This document shows, piece by piece, positions 1 through 7,092 of a stretch of DNA of 64,000 nt (the stretch's first letter is position 1; every line of letters starts with the position of its first letter). The translations under genes were made by a program, and so were the position numbers. Below the pieces are notes generated by a model, which saw nothing but the letters and a program-made list of their open reading frames with translations, did not search any database and was not told where the DNA came from. This DNA comes from Corynebacterium marambiense. Lineage in GTDB: Bacteria; Actinomycetota; Actinomycetes; Mycobacteriales; Mycobacteriaceae. The stretch is taken from NCBI RefSeq assembly GCF_016342275.1, contig NZ_JAEIOT010000007.1, forward strand, positions 558,001 to 622,000. The letters run 5' to 3'.

Positions 1-756
1 GTCACGGTGTACCACTCCACGGAGATCCCCCAGGTGATCAGTGTTCTGCGGGAGGCGTTCACCGTCCACCGATCGGTGGACAAGACCGCAGAGACCCGGG
101 TGTCGGGTTCCTTCGGGTACGGCTCCCACCACCTGATCGTCGGTGTCGAGGGAACCAGTGACGCAACAGCTGAGCTCGCCGACTATGCGGGACTCCGCTT
201 CGAGGTCCAGGTCCGCACGGTACTGCAGCACGCTTGGGCCGAGTTCGAACACGACATCCGGTACAAGGGTGGCGGGAAGACCCTCGATCCGCGGGTCGAC
301 CGGGCGTTCACACTGACAGCGGGGTTGATCGAGCTCGCCGACCAGCAGTTCGACCTCATCGCCTCGATCCAGGGGGATGCACCGGGAGATGCAGGCGAGG
401 TCGAGCTGTCCGCTGAGACCCTCCCCGGCGTCCTCGCAGTTCTCGTGGGAAACCGTTTCCCCAGGTCCAAGTTCGAGTACTACGTGTGGTTGGAGGAGAT
501 TCTCGCCGCAAACGGCATCACCACCGTCGGGGAGCTGAAGAGCCTGCTCGACGACGCCGACATCGACGCAGTCCAGAGGTCCATGCGATACCAATTCACC
601 CCGGGACAGGTACGAATCATCGACGATCTACTGCTCCGCCGTTTTGGCAGGGAACACATCGAGCGAACAAAAAAGACGGGTATCCGCGCGGCGAGCCGGG
701 CCGCGCGTCTCAAGCAACGGCTTAAGGTAATGGAAGCTGATCACATCATCAGCTGA
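1..756 (+). CDS. Small alarmone synthetase-like RelA/SpoT-domain protein, 5' end outside the window
   Basis: The reading frame is open from base 1, so the true start lies upstream and only the last ~251 residues are seen. The visible part has the signature end of a RelA/SpoT nucleotidyltransferase domain: a FGYGSHH segment (about residue 40 of the fragment) and EVQVRTVLQHAWAEFEHD followed by YK, which in this family bind the nucleotide and the guanosine acceptor. No HD hydrolase, TGS or ACT domain follows; the last ~130 residues are a helical, basic C-terminus. By family knowledge such short proteins make (p)ppGpp or related alarmones. Corynebacteria carry a stand-alone synthetase of this size (RelS type) in the ilvA/treZ region, which fits, but the missing N-terminus prevents a firm assignment. 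Confidence 0.75.
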   Translation, partial: VTVYHSTEIPQVISVLREAFTVHRSVDKTAETRVSGSFGYGSHHLIVGVEGTSDATAELADYAGLRFEVQVRTVLQHAWAEFEHDIRYKGGGKTLDPRVDRAFTLTAGLIELADQQFDLIASIQGDAPGDAGEVELSAETLPGVLAVLVGNRFPRSKFEYYVWLEEILAANGITTVGELKSLLDDADIDAVQRSMRYQFTPGQVRIIDDLLLRRFGREHIERTKKTGIRAASRAARLKQRLKVMEADHIIS

Positions 757-816
757 CACCGGGCCCAACGCCAGAACGAGACCGCAGAAACCTGCGGCAT
801 CGGATACAAGGAGTAG

Positions 817-945
817 ATGAAAAACATGAGTTCCATCCAGAATTTCCCCGACCTCGCCGACGCCATCCACGTGTGGGCACTGTCCGTCGCAGATTTCTTC
901 CGCGGATTCGGCGCCAACTTCCCGCCCGCAGGCTCCAGCATGTGA
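817..945 (+). CDS. Small 42-residue ORF, possible envelope or porin-like peptide
   Basis: A 42-codon ORF starts with ATG at 817, or at the in-frame ATG at 826. A good ribosome-binding site AAGGAG lies at 808-813, 3 or 12 bases upstream respectively. Just before it is a small hairpin (CCGCAG/CTGCGG, 782-797). The predicted peptide has no signal sequence and no strongly hydrophobic membrane helix, but alternates acidic/polar and bulky residues (W, five F, I, L, V) and ends in Gly/Pro/Ser residues. That composition resembles the tiny signal-less, amphipathic PorA/PorH-type proteins of the corynebacterial outer membrane, some of which are O-mycoloylated on serine. I see no sequence identity that proves this. 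It sits alone in the gap between the alarmone synthetase gene and the convergent S4 gene. Confidence 0.5.
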   Translation: MKNMSSIQNFPDLADAIHVWALSVADFFRGFGANFPPAGSSM

Positions 946-962
946 TCTGCTGCGTGAGGTGA

Positions 963-1361
963 TCAGGGTGCCCGACCGAGCAGCCGGTCCGTCTCCCGCC
1001 GTTCCCGTTTGGTCGGTCGCCCCGCCCCGCGATCCCGCCGAGGTACCGACGCGAGTATTTCCTTTGGAGGTGGCGGTGGCGAGTGGTCGATGTAGCACGT
1101 CCTGGCGACCGCGGCGCCGACGCGTTTCCGGATCGTCCGAGTCACCTCCACCTCGTGCAGCCGATGGTTCACCCACACCCGGACACGGTCACCAGGCACG
1201 ATCTGCTGGGCGGGTTTCACCGCTCCACCGTTGACCTTCACATGCCCCGCCTTACACGCCTGACCGGCAGCCTGGCGGGTTTTCAGTAGCCGGACCGCCC
1301 AGACCCACGCGTCGACGCGAACCGGACCGATCTCTTCCACGGACTGCGTGCCACCAGCCAT
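963..1361 (-). CDS. S4-domain RNA-binding protein (Hsp15-like)
   Basis: 132 residues. Residues ~14-60 form an S4 RNA-binding domain (VDAWVWAVRLLKTRQAAG, then ACKAGHVKVNG), the classical S4 pattern seen in Hsp15 and related ribosome-associated proteins. The C-terminal ~40 residues are Pro/Arg-rich and basic (PPPPPK, then RRDRGAGRPTKRERRE), suited to RNA contact. By family, Hsp15-like proteins bind 50S subunits with stalled nascent chains, so a role in ribosome rescue or rRNA binding is likely. Its start lies 2 bases after the stop of the small membrane-protein gene, so the two are probably co-transcribed, leftward, with the YigZ-like gene. The exact partner is unknown. Confidence 0.8.
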   Translation of the reverse strand: MAGGTQSVEEIGPVRVDAWVWAVRLLKTRQAAGQACKAGHVKVNGGAVKPAQQIVPGDRVRVWVNHRLHEVEVTRTIRKRVGAAVARTCYIDHSPPPPPKEILASVPRRDRGAGRPTKRERRETDRLLGRAP

Positions 1362-1363
1362 CG

Positions 1364-1597
1364 TCAGTTGTTGTCCCGGTGACCCGTGATCGCCTGGATA
1401 CGCCGCCAGTTGTAGAAACCACCAGCGACCGCGGCGACGAGCCCCAGAATCAACCAGAACCAGCTCGACGCGACGAGCGCCAGCACGATGCCTCCGACGA
1501 CGCCACCGCCGACGCAGACCACACCGGCCCTCGCGTGCTTCCGGACCGCGTGTTTCCGCTGTTCGATCGGGTTCCTCGGATATTTTTCAATGCTCAT
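1364..1597 (-). CDS. Small two-helix membrane protein of unknown function
   Basis: 77 residues from the ATG at 1597 (MSIEKYPRNP). An upstream in-frame ATG would add 14 residues but would crowd the neighbouring gene, so I chose the inner start. After a basic, cytosolic-looking N-terminus of ~22 residues come two hydrophobic stretches (about residues 23-45 and 47-63) joined by a very short turn, then a basic tail with WRR. I recognise no family function. It lies between the YigZ-like gene and the S4-protein gene on the same strand with gaps of 28 and 2 bases, so it is probably part of that operon. Confidence 0.7.
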   Translation of the reverse strand: MSIEKYPRNPIEQRKHAVRKHARAGVVCVGGGVVGGIVLALVASSWFWLILGLVAAVAGGFYNWRRIQAITGHRDNN

Positions 1598-1625
1598 GGG
1601 AAACCAGTCTATCGGGGCGAGGCGA

Positions 1626-2267
1626 TCAGGGAAGTTCAATCCACTCCGTGCCCAGCCGCTCCGGCTCCACGGTCCCCTGCGTCACGGACGCCAGAGTTCC
1701 GGTCAAGTCGGCACCGCCACCGGGTTCCACCGCGACGTGGATCGTCGCCTGCGCCGCGTAGTCGGTCCCCGTCACCTCGATCCCCCGGTTGCGCAGCTCC
1801 GATTCCAGGCGACCCGCGTCGGCGTGCCCGACCGTAACCGCGTACAACTCACGCCGCGCCCGGGTCACCACCGGAACCCGCTCCAGCGCACCGGACACCG
1901 CGTCCGAGTAGGCGCGCACCAATCCACCGGTGCCGAGTTTGACGCCGCCGAAGTACCGGACGACGATCACTGCGACGTCGAGAAGCCCCGATCCCCGCAG
2001 CACCTCGAGCATCGGTGCACCCGCGGTTCCCGAGGGCTCCCCGTCGTCACTGGAGCGCTCCACCGGATTCGCGGCATCCACGTGGTAGATGTAGGCGCTG
2101 CAGTGGTGGCGGGCATCCGGGTAGGTGCCCCGCACCTCGGCGATGAACGCCCGCGCTTGGTCCTCATCCGCTGCCCTGGTGACCAGGGTGATGAACCGGG
2201 ACCGCTTGATCTCGAGTTCTGTCGTGGTGACGACGTCGGGCGCGGGAAGGCGGTACATGAACACCAT
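1626..2267 (-). CDS. YigZ/IMPACT family protein (UPF0029)
   Basis: About 213 residues from the ATG at 2267; the ATG at 2258 is nearly as good and there is no clear ribosome-binding site for either. The N-terminal IMPACT/UPF0029 domain is plain: EIKRSRF near the start, then ARHHCSAYIYHV, SDDGEPSGTAGAPML and VIVVRYFGGVKLGTGGL. A second smaller domain of ~75 residues follows, as in bacterial YigZ. IMPACT proteins regulate translation in eukaryotes; the bacterial role is not settled (nucleic-acid or translation factor binding is inferred from structure). The gene diverges from treZ with only 37 bases between the starts, so the two promoters must overlap. Confidence 0.85.
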   Translation of the reverse strand: MVFMYRLPAPDVVTTTELEIKRSRFITLVTRAADEDQARAFIAEVRGTYPDARHHCSAYIYHVDAANPVERSSDDGEPSGTAGAPMLEVLRGSGLLDVAVIVVRYFGGVKLGTGGLVRAYSDAVSGALERVPVVTRARRELYAVTVGHADAGRLESELRNRGIEVTGTDYAAQATIHVAVEPGGGADLTGTLASVTQGTVEPERLGTEWIELP

Positions 2268-2291
2268 TGTGCCGGAAGTCGCGTCCTCGCC

Positions 2292-2304
2292 TAGCCTTGG
2301 GTGC
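2292..2304 (+). promoter_or_regulatory. Leaderless promoter of treZ (-10 TAGCCT)
   Basis: TAGCCT (2292-2297) fits the actinobacterial -10 pattern TANNNT and is followed by 7 bases and then the treZ ATG. No ribosome-binding site is present. The spacing places the transcription start at or next to the A of ATG, so the mRNA is predicted to be leaderless. Confidence 0.55.
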
Positions 2305-4023
2305 ATGCGACATTTCTCAGTCTGGGCACCCAACGCCGATGACCTCCAGTTGATCGTCGATGACACCACCCACGCCATGCGGCAGCTCGATGACGGGTGG
2401 TGGACACCGGAGACACCCCTGACCCCGGAACCCGGTATGCGCTACGGATACCGGATCCGAAAGGACAGCGAGTGGGTCGGCCCGTGGCCGGATCCGCGTT
2501 CCGCGGAGCAGCCGGACGGTATCCACGGTCTATCCCGGGTCCCGGAGGACACCTACCCGTGGTCCGACGGAGACTGGACCGGCCGTGACCTTCCCGGGCA
2601 GGTGATCTACGAACTCCACGTGGGCACCTTCTCCCCCTCCGGTGACTTCGCGGGAGTCGTCGACCGGCTCGACCACCTCGTCGACCTGGGCGTGACCACC
2701 ATCGAACTCATGCCGGTCCAGCCTTTCGGCGGCAACCGCAACTGGGGCTACGACGGCGTGCTGTGGCACGCGGTCCATGCGGGCTACGGCGGTCCCGAGG
2801 GCCTAAAGAAACTCGTGGATGCCGCTCACGCCCGCGGCGTCGCCATCATCCTCGACGTCGTCTACAACCACTTCGGTCCGGACGGAAACTACAACGGATT
2901 CTTCGGCCCCTACACCGCCGGCGGATCCACCGGATGGGGTGATGTGGTCAACCTCAACGGACCCGACAGCAACGAGGTTCGCCGGTACATCATCGACGCC
3001 GCGCGCGGCTGGTTCGAGGACTTCCACGTCGACGGGCTGCGCCTCGACGCGGTGCAGGCCTACCACGATCCCGGTGCACTGCACCTGTTGGAGGAACTGC
3101 AGATCATGGCCACCGAGGTGTCCGCGGCGACAGGTGTACCGCGCAGCCTCATCGCGGAGTCGGACCAGAACGACCCCCGACTGGTGACCGCCCGCCAGGC
3201 AGGTGGCTACGGTGTCGCCGGCCAGTGGGACGACGACATCCACCACGCACTGCACACCCTCGTCTCCGGTGAGCGGCACGCCTACTACGCGGACTTCGGT
3301 TCCACGGAGGTTCTGGCGAAGACCCTCCGCGAGGTGTTCCTCCACGACGGCACGATGTCGACGTTCCGGGGCAAGCGTCACGGCCGCCCCGTGAACCGGG
3401 AGTTCACCCCGGCCAGCAGCTTCGTCACCTACACCACCACACATGACCAGGTGGGCAACCGGGCGACCGGTGACCGCCCGAGCATGAACCTCTCCCCCGC
3501 CCAGCAGGTGCTCAAGGCGGCGACGATCCTCACCTCGCCGTACACCCCGATGCTGTTCATGGGGGAGGAATTCGGTGCGACGACGCCGTTCGCGTTCTTC
3601 TGCTCCCACACCGACGATGAGCTGAACCGACTCACCGGTGAGGGCCGCAAGCGGGAGTTCACCCGCTGGGGCTGGGACGAGCAGGAGATCCCGGAGCCCT
3701 CCGATCCCGCCACGTTCGAGGCCTCGAAGCTGGACTGGGACTTCACCGACGGGCAGCAGGACATTCTCGACGCCTACCGCTCGCTGCTCCAGTTACGCCG
3801 GGAGCACCGTCTCGCGCGTCCGTGGCTGTACGACATCGACGTCACCCACGGTGAGCGGTGGGTGGCGGTGGACCGGGGCGACGTGGTGTTCGTCGGCAAC
3901 TATTCCGACGAGCCCGTCAGGGTCGATTTCGGTGGCGAGCTGATCTACTCGTTCACCGATCCCGAGGTCGGTGCGGATGCGACGACGCTGGATCCCTGGG
4001 GCTTCGCACTGATCCGGCGCTGA
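2305..4023 (+). CDS. treZ: Malto-oligosyltrehalose trehalohydrolase
   Basis: 572 residues, normal for the family. The protein releases trehalose from maltooligosyl-trehalose made by TreY (TreYZ pathway); trehalose feeds the trehalose mycolates of this group. An N-terminal early-set domain (starting HFSVWAPNA) is followed by a GH13 barrel: DVVYNHFGPDGNYNG, the nucleophile region DGLRLDAVQAYHD, the acid/base region LIAESDQNDPR and the HDQVGNRATG motif, then a C-terminal beta domain. I chose the ATG at 2305 because the protein homology begins there and a -10 sits 7 bases upstream; the reading frame is open further upstream but overlaps the divergent yigZ-like gene. It is monocistronic and converges on the MFS gene 24 bases away. 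treY is not in this window. Confidence 0.96.
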   Translation: MRHFSVWAPNADDLQLIVDDTTHAMRQLDDGWWTPETPLTPEPGMRYGYRIRKDSEWVGPWPDPRSAEQPDGIHGLSRVPEDTYPWSDGDWTGRDLPGQVIYELHVGTFSPSGDFAGVVDRLDHLVDLGVTTIELMPVQPFGGNRNWGYDGVLWHAVHAGYGGPEGLKKLVDAAHARGVAIILDVVYNHFGPDGNYNGFFGPYTAGGSTGWGDVVNLNGPDSNEVRRYIIDAARGWFEDFHVDGLRLDAVQAYHDPGALHLLEELQIMATEVSAATGVPRSLIAESDQNDPRLVTARQAGGYGVAGQWDDDIHHALHTLVSGERHAYYADFGSTEVLAKTLREVFLHDGTMSTFRGKRHGRPVNREFTPASSFVTYTTTHDQVGNRATGDRPSMNLSPAQQVLKAATILTSPYTPMLFMGEEFGATTPFAFFCSHTDDELNRLTGEGRKREFTRWGWDEQEIPEPSDPATFEASKLDWDFTDGQQDILDAYRSLLQLRREHRLARPWLYDIDVTHGERWVAVDRGDVVFVGNYSDEPVRVDFGGELIYSFTDPEVGADATTLDPWGFALIRR

Positions 4024-4047
4024 TTCCCTGGTCCGCCCGGGTGCCGT

Positions 4048-5538
4048 TCAGTCCCGGGTGCTCAGGGTCCGGTTCGCGACGAGAACGGTCAAGAGCGCCA
4101 CGAGCGCGGCGACCGCGCTGGCGGCGACGACCCCGTGCCGGAACGCCAGGTCCGCGGCGGCGATGAGGTCGGTGTTCCCGCCCGCCAGCTGGTGGGCGCG
4201 CACGAGGGAGTCTCCGGCGGCCTCGGGGAGATCGGTCGTCGCGGCCAGCCGGTGGCCGAACACCCCCATCACCGTCGCGCCGAGCACCGCGGTACCGAAC
4301 GCCCCACCGAGCTCGTAGCCGGTCTCGGACAGCGAGGCGGCGGCACCGGCGCGCCTCGGGGGCGCCGCGGTGAGGATGTAGTCGTTGCTGACGGGGTCGA
4401 TCATGCCGCAGCCGACTCCGAGGACGGTGAACCCGACGGCGAGCCACGGGCCCGAGCCGCCGAGGTGCTCCCCCATGCCGAGGGCGTCGGCGGCGAAGAT
4501 GACACTCGCCACGGCGGCGAGGATCAGTGCGGCGACGAGCAGGGGGCGGGGCGGGATCCGCACCATGAGCCGGCCGGTGACCAGCGTCGCGACGACCGAG
4601 GCGATCAGCCCGGGGAACATGAGCAGGCCTGCGGCGAGCGGGGTGTACCCGAGCACGGTCTGCAGGTACTGGGAGAGGTAGAAGAGCACTCCGATGTAGA
4701 GGAACATCGACACCCCATTGATGACGACGACCGTCGCGTAGACGCGGTTGCGGAGGAGCTCGACGTCGATCAGCGGTGTCTCCGTGGTCCGTAGGTGCCG
4801 GACGAGCAGACGGGCGGAGACGACGCACACTGCCGCGCACGCGATGACCCAGGCGTCGATTCCCTCGACGGGCACGACCTTCACCACGTAGACGAGGGTG
4901 AACAGCGCGAGAATACTCAACACGGCGCCGGGGCCGTCGAATGCCGCTCCGCTCTTGCCCGCGGACGCCGGGAGCGTCACCAGTCCCCCGACGATGATCA
5001 CGGCGACGAGTGGCACGTTGATGAGGAACACGGAACCCCAGTGGAAGTGCCCGAGCAGATAGCCGCCCAGCACGGGGCCGATGGCGGCACCCACGGCGTA
5101 CACCGACACCCACACCGATACGGCCCGTGCCCGTTCCCGGGAGTCGGTGAACATCTCCCGGATGAGCGACAGCGTCGACGGCATGAGCGTCGCCCCGGCG
5201 GCACCCTGGAGTGCACGCCCGACGATCAACCATTCGGGCGTCTGGGCCGTGGCGGCGAGCACCGAGGCCGCACCGAACAGTCCCGCGCCGATGAGCAGCA
5301 CCTTCCGGCGTCCCACCCGGTCGCCGAGCGTCCCCATCGTGATGAGGAGCGCGGCCAGCACGAAGGCGTAGACGTCGATGATCCACAGCAGCTGCGTCGC
5401 GGACGGGTCAAGGTCCGCGGCAATCGCCGGTACGGCGAAGTTGAGTACGGTGGTGTCGATCGCCAGAACAGCGATGGCGAAGCAGAGGACGGTGAGTCCC
5501 CACCAGCGTCGCGGGTGGGCCTGAGGGGTATCTGTCAC
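4048..5538 (-). CDS. DHA2-type MFS multidrug antiporter (14 TM)
   Basis: 496 residues, GTG start at 5538. The hydrophobic profile fits the 14-helix DHA2 group (QacA/SmvA/LfrA-like). Family motifs are visible: LGDRVGRRKVLLIG in the loop between helices 2 and 3 (motif A), the motif B region IVGRALQGAAGATLMPS, and the motif C-type GAAIGPVLGGYLLGHFHW. These transporters export cationic drugs, dyes or lincosamide-type compounds in exchange for protons at the cytoplasmic membrane; the substrate cannot be read from sequence. No regulator gene (TetR/MarR) lies beside it, which is unusual for such pumps. It follows ilvA on the same strand after 82 bases and may be read from its own promoter. Confidence 0.9.
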   Translation of the reverse strand: MTDTPQAHPRRWWGLTVLCFAIAVLAIDTTVLNFAVPAIAADLDPSATQLLWIIDVYAFVLAALLITMGTLGDRVGRRKVLLIGAGLFGAASVLAATAQTPEWLIVGRALQGAAGATLMPSTLSLIREMFTDSRERARAVSVWVSVYAVGAAIGPVLGGYLLGHFHWGSVFLINVPLVAVIIVGGLVTLPASAGKSGAAFDGPGAVLSILALFTLVYVVKVVPVEGIDAWVIACAAVCVVSARLLVRHLRTTETPLIDVELLRNRVYATVVVINGVSMFLYIGVLFYLSQYLQTVLGYTPLAAGLLMFPGLIASVVATLVTGRLMVRIPPRPLLVAALILAAVASVIFAADALGMGEHLGGSGPWLAVGFTVLGVGCGMIDPVSNDYILTAAPPRRAGAAASLSETGYELGGAFGTAVLGATVMGVFGHRLAATTDLPEAAGDSLVRAHQLAGGNTDLIAAADLAFRHGVVAASAVAALVALLTVLVANRTLSTRD

Positions 5539-5620
5539 GGGTTCTTCCGGGGTCGGTCCGAGTGTGCTTACCTAGTTCAGATAACACGACCGCTTCCGAC
5601 CTCGACAAACCGGTGGAGCG

Positions 5621-6931
5621 CTACGTGAGGAAGTGGTACTCCGGGGTTCCGGGCTGCAACTGGCGGCACCCGATCCGCGACTGTGCCATTCGTGCGAGCA
5701 GCGGGTCCAGATCCGTGGCAGCCCCCAGTTGCAGGCCGACGAGCGCGGTTCCGGTCTCCCGGTTGTTGCGCTTGAGGTACTCGAACAGCGTGATGTCATC
5801 ATCAGGCCCGAGGATCTCCTCGAGGAACATGCGCAGTTGCCCCGGTTCCTGCGGGAAATCAACCAGGAAATAGTGCTTGAGCCCACGGTGAACGAGCGAA
5901 CGTTCCACGATCTCGTTGTAGCGCAGCACATCATTGTTACCGCCTGAGATGATGCACACCACGACATCCCCCTTACGGGGGCGGAACTCCTTGAGCCCCG
6001 CGACGGAGAGCGCCCCGGCGGGCTCCGCTACGATCCCCTCATTCTGGTACAGACCAAGCATTTCCGTACAGACCGCGCCCTCGCTGACACTCATCATGTG
6101 CACCCGGGAACGGTTCCGGTCGATCACCTCGTAGTTAAGATCACCGATCCGTTTGACAGCGGCACCGTCAACAAAGGGGTCGATGGAGTCGAGCGCCACG
6201 GGACCGTCAGATGCAAGCGCAGCCTGCATGGATGCAGCACCGGCGGGTTCGACGCCGACGACAGCGGTCCGGGGAGCCATGTCTGCGAGATAACTCGTGA
6301 CACCTGCGATGAGCCCACCGCCACCGACCGGCACGAGGATGCTGTCAGCGGTCTTCCCCAGGGACGTGAGCTGGGAGAGGATCTCTGCAGCCACTGTTCC
6401 CTGGCCGATGATGGTGTTCCGCGCGTCGAAAGGTTCCACGACGGTCGCACCGGATTCCGCGGCCGCGGCCCGTGCCGCGGCGGAGGCCTCGTCGAAGTTG
6501 TGGCCGGTCACGACGACCTCAATGCGGTCCCCACCGTGGACGCGGATCCGGTCAAGTTTCTGCTTCGGAGTCTGGTCCGGCACGAAAATCCGACCGTCGA
6601 TCCCGAGAGTCCGGCACACATACGCAACTCCCTGTGCGTGATTACCGGCGGATGCGGCGACGATCCCGGCCGCCCGCTGTTCCTCGGTAAGCTGAGCCAC
6701 GTTGTTGTAGGCCCCCCGGATCTTGTACGAGCGGACATCCTGCAGGTCCTCGCGCTTGAGGTACACCTCGGCGCCGGATTCCTCACTCAACCGGGGACAG
6801 TACTGGAGCGGGGTCGGGCCGATCACCGTGGAAATTCGCGCCTGTGCCATCTGGATGTCTGCAGCATGAATCGGCATGGTCGCCGTCGATACAGGGTCGG
6901 ATGAGACAGAATTGGTTCGATGATCGGTCAT
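5621..6931 (-). CDS. ilvA: Threonine deaminase (biosynthetic threonine dehydratase)
   Basis: 436 residues. It is a PLP enzyme converting threonine to 2-oxobutanoate and ammonia, the first committed step of isoleucine synthesis. K70 in the SYKIRG motif is the expected Schiff-base lysine; the phosphate-binding glycine loop VPVGGGGLIAG and SGGNNDVLRY near residue 320 are present. After about residue 335 comes one short ACT-like regulatory domain (HYFLVDFPQEPGQLR), the short corynebacterial form, so feedback inhibition by isoleucine is expected. I chose the ATG at 6931 because it gives the usual corynebacterial length and a TACAAT -10 lies 8 bases upstream. No leader peptide or attenuator is visible, so control is probably allosteric. 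Confidence 0.96.
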   Translation of the reverse strand: MTDHRTNSVSSDPVSTATMPIHAADIQMAQARISTVIGPTPLQYCPRLSEESGAEVYLKREDLQDVRSYKIRGAYNNVAQLTEEQRAAGIVAASAGNHAQGVAYVCRTLGIDGRIFVPDQTPKQKLDRIRVHGGDRIEVVVTGHNFDEASAAARAAAAESGATVVEPFDARNTIIGQGTVAAEILSQLTSLGKTADSILVPVGGGGLIAGVTSYLADMAPRTAVVGVEPAGAASMQAALASDGPVALDSIDPFVDGAAVKRIGDLNYEVIDRNRSRVHMMSVSEGAVCTEMLGLYQNEGIVAEPAGALSVAGLKEFRPRKGDVVVCIISGGNNDVLRYNEIVERSLVHRGLKHYFLVDFPQEPGQLRMFLEEILGPDDDITLFEYLKRNNRETGTALVGLQLGAATDLDPLLARMAQSRIGCRQLQPGTPEYHFLT

Positions 6932-6939
6932 GACCGTTG

Positions 6940-6945
6940 ATTGTA
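6940..6945 (-). promoter_or_regulatory. -10 box of ilvA (TACAAT), near-leaderless start
   Basis: On the minus strand TACAAT ends 8 bases before the ilvA ATG. This is a perfect TANNNT hexamer, and no ribosome-binding site lies between it and the start codon, so the mRNA probably begins at or within a base or two of the ATG. Confidence 0.5.
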
Positions 6946-7051
6946 GTGGTCGGCACGACACGCAAGTCTGTCTGGGTCCCGGCCCCCGGAACACGTCACA
7001 CGGATTTCAGGCCCTGTTGACCCGACCGCCACTTTCCGTGCACCACGATGC

Positions 7052-7066
7052 AGTACAAGTGGTACT
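7052..7066. promoter_or_regulatory. Inverted repeat AGTAC-N5-GTACT upstream of the secreted-protein gene
   Basis: A perfect 5+5 inverted repeat with a 5-base spacer lies in the ilvA/secreted-protein divergent gap, 27 bases before the GTG at 7093. The position suits an operator or a promoter core. I do not recognise the regulator. Confidence 0.3.
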
Positions 7067-7092
7067 ACCCGACCCAGCCACAGGAGATCATC

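Noticed and set aside
757..816. Terminator after the alarmone synthetase gene
   Set aside because: The small CCGCAG/CTGCGG hairpin has only six pairs and no T tract, and it lies just before a ribosome-binding site.
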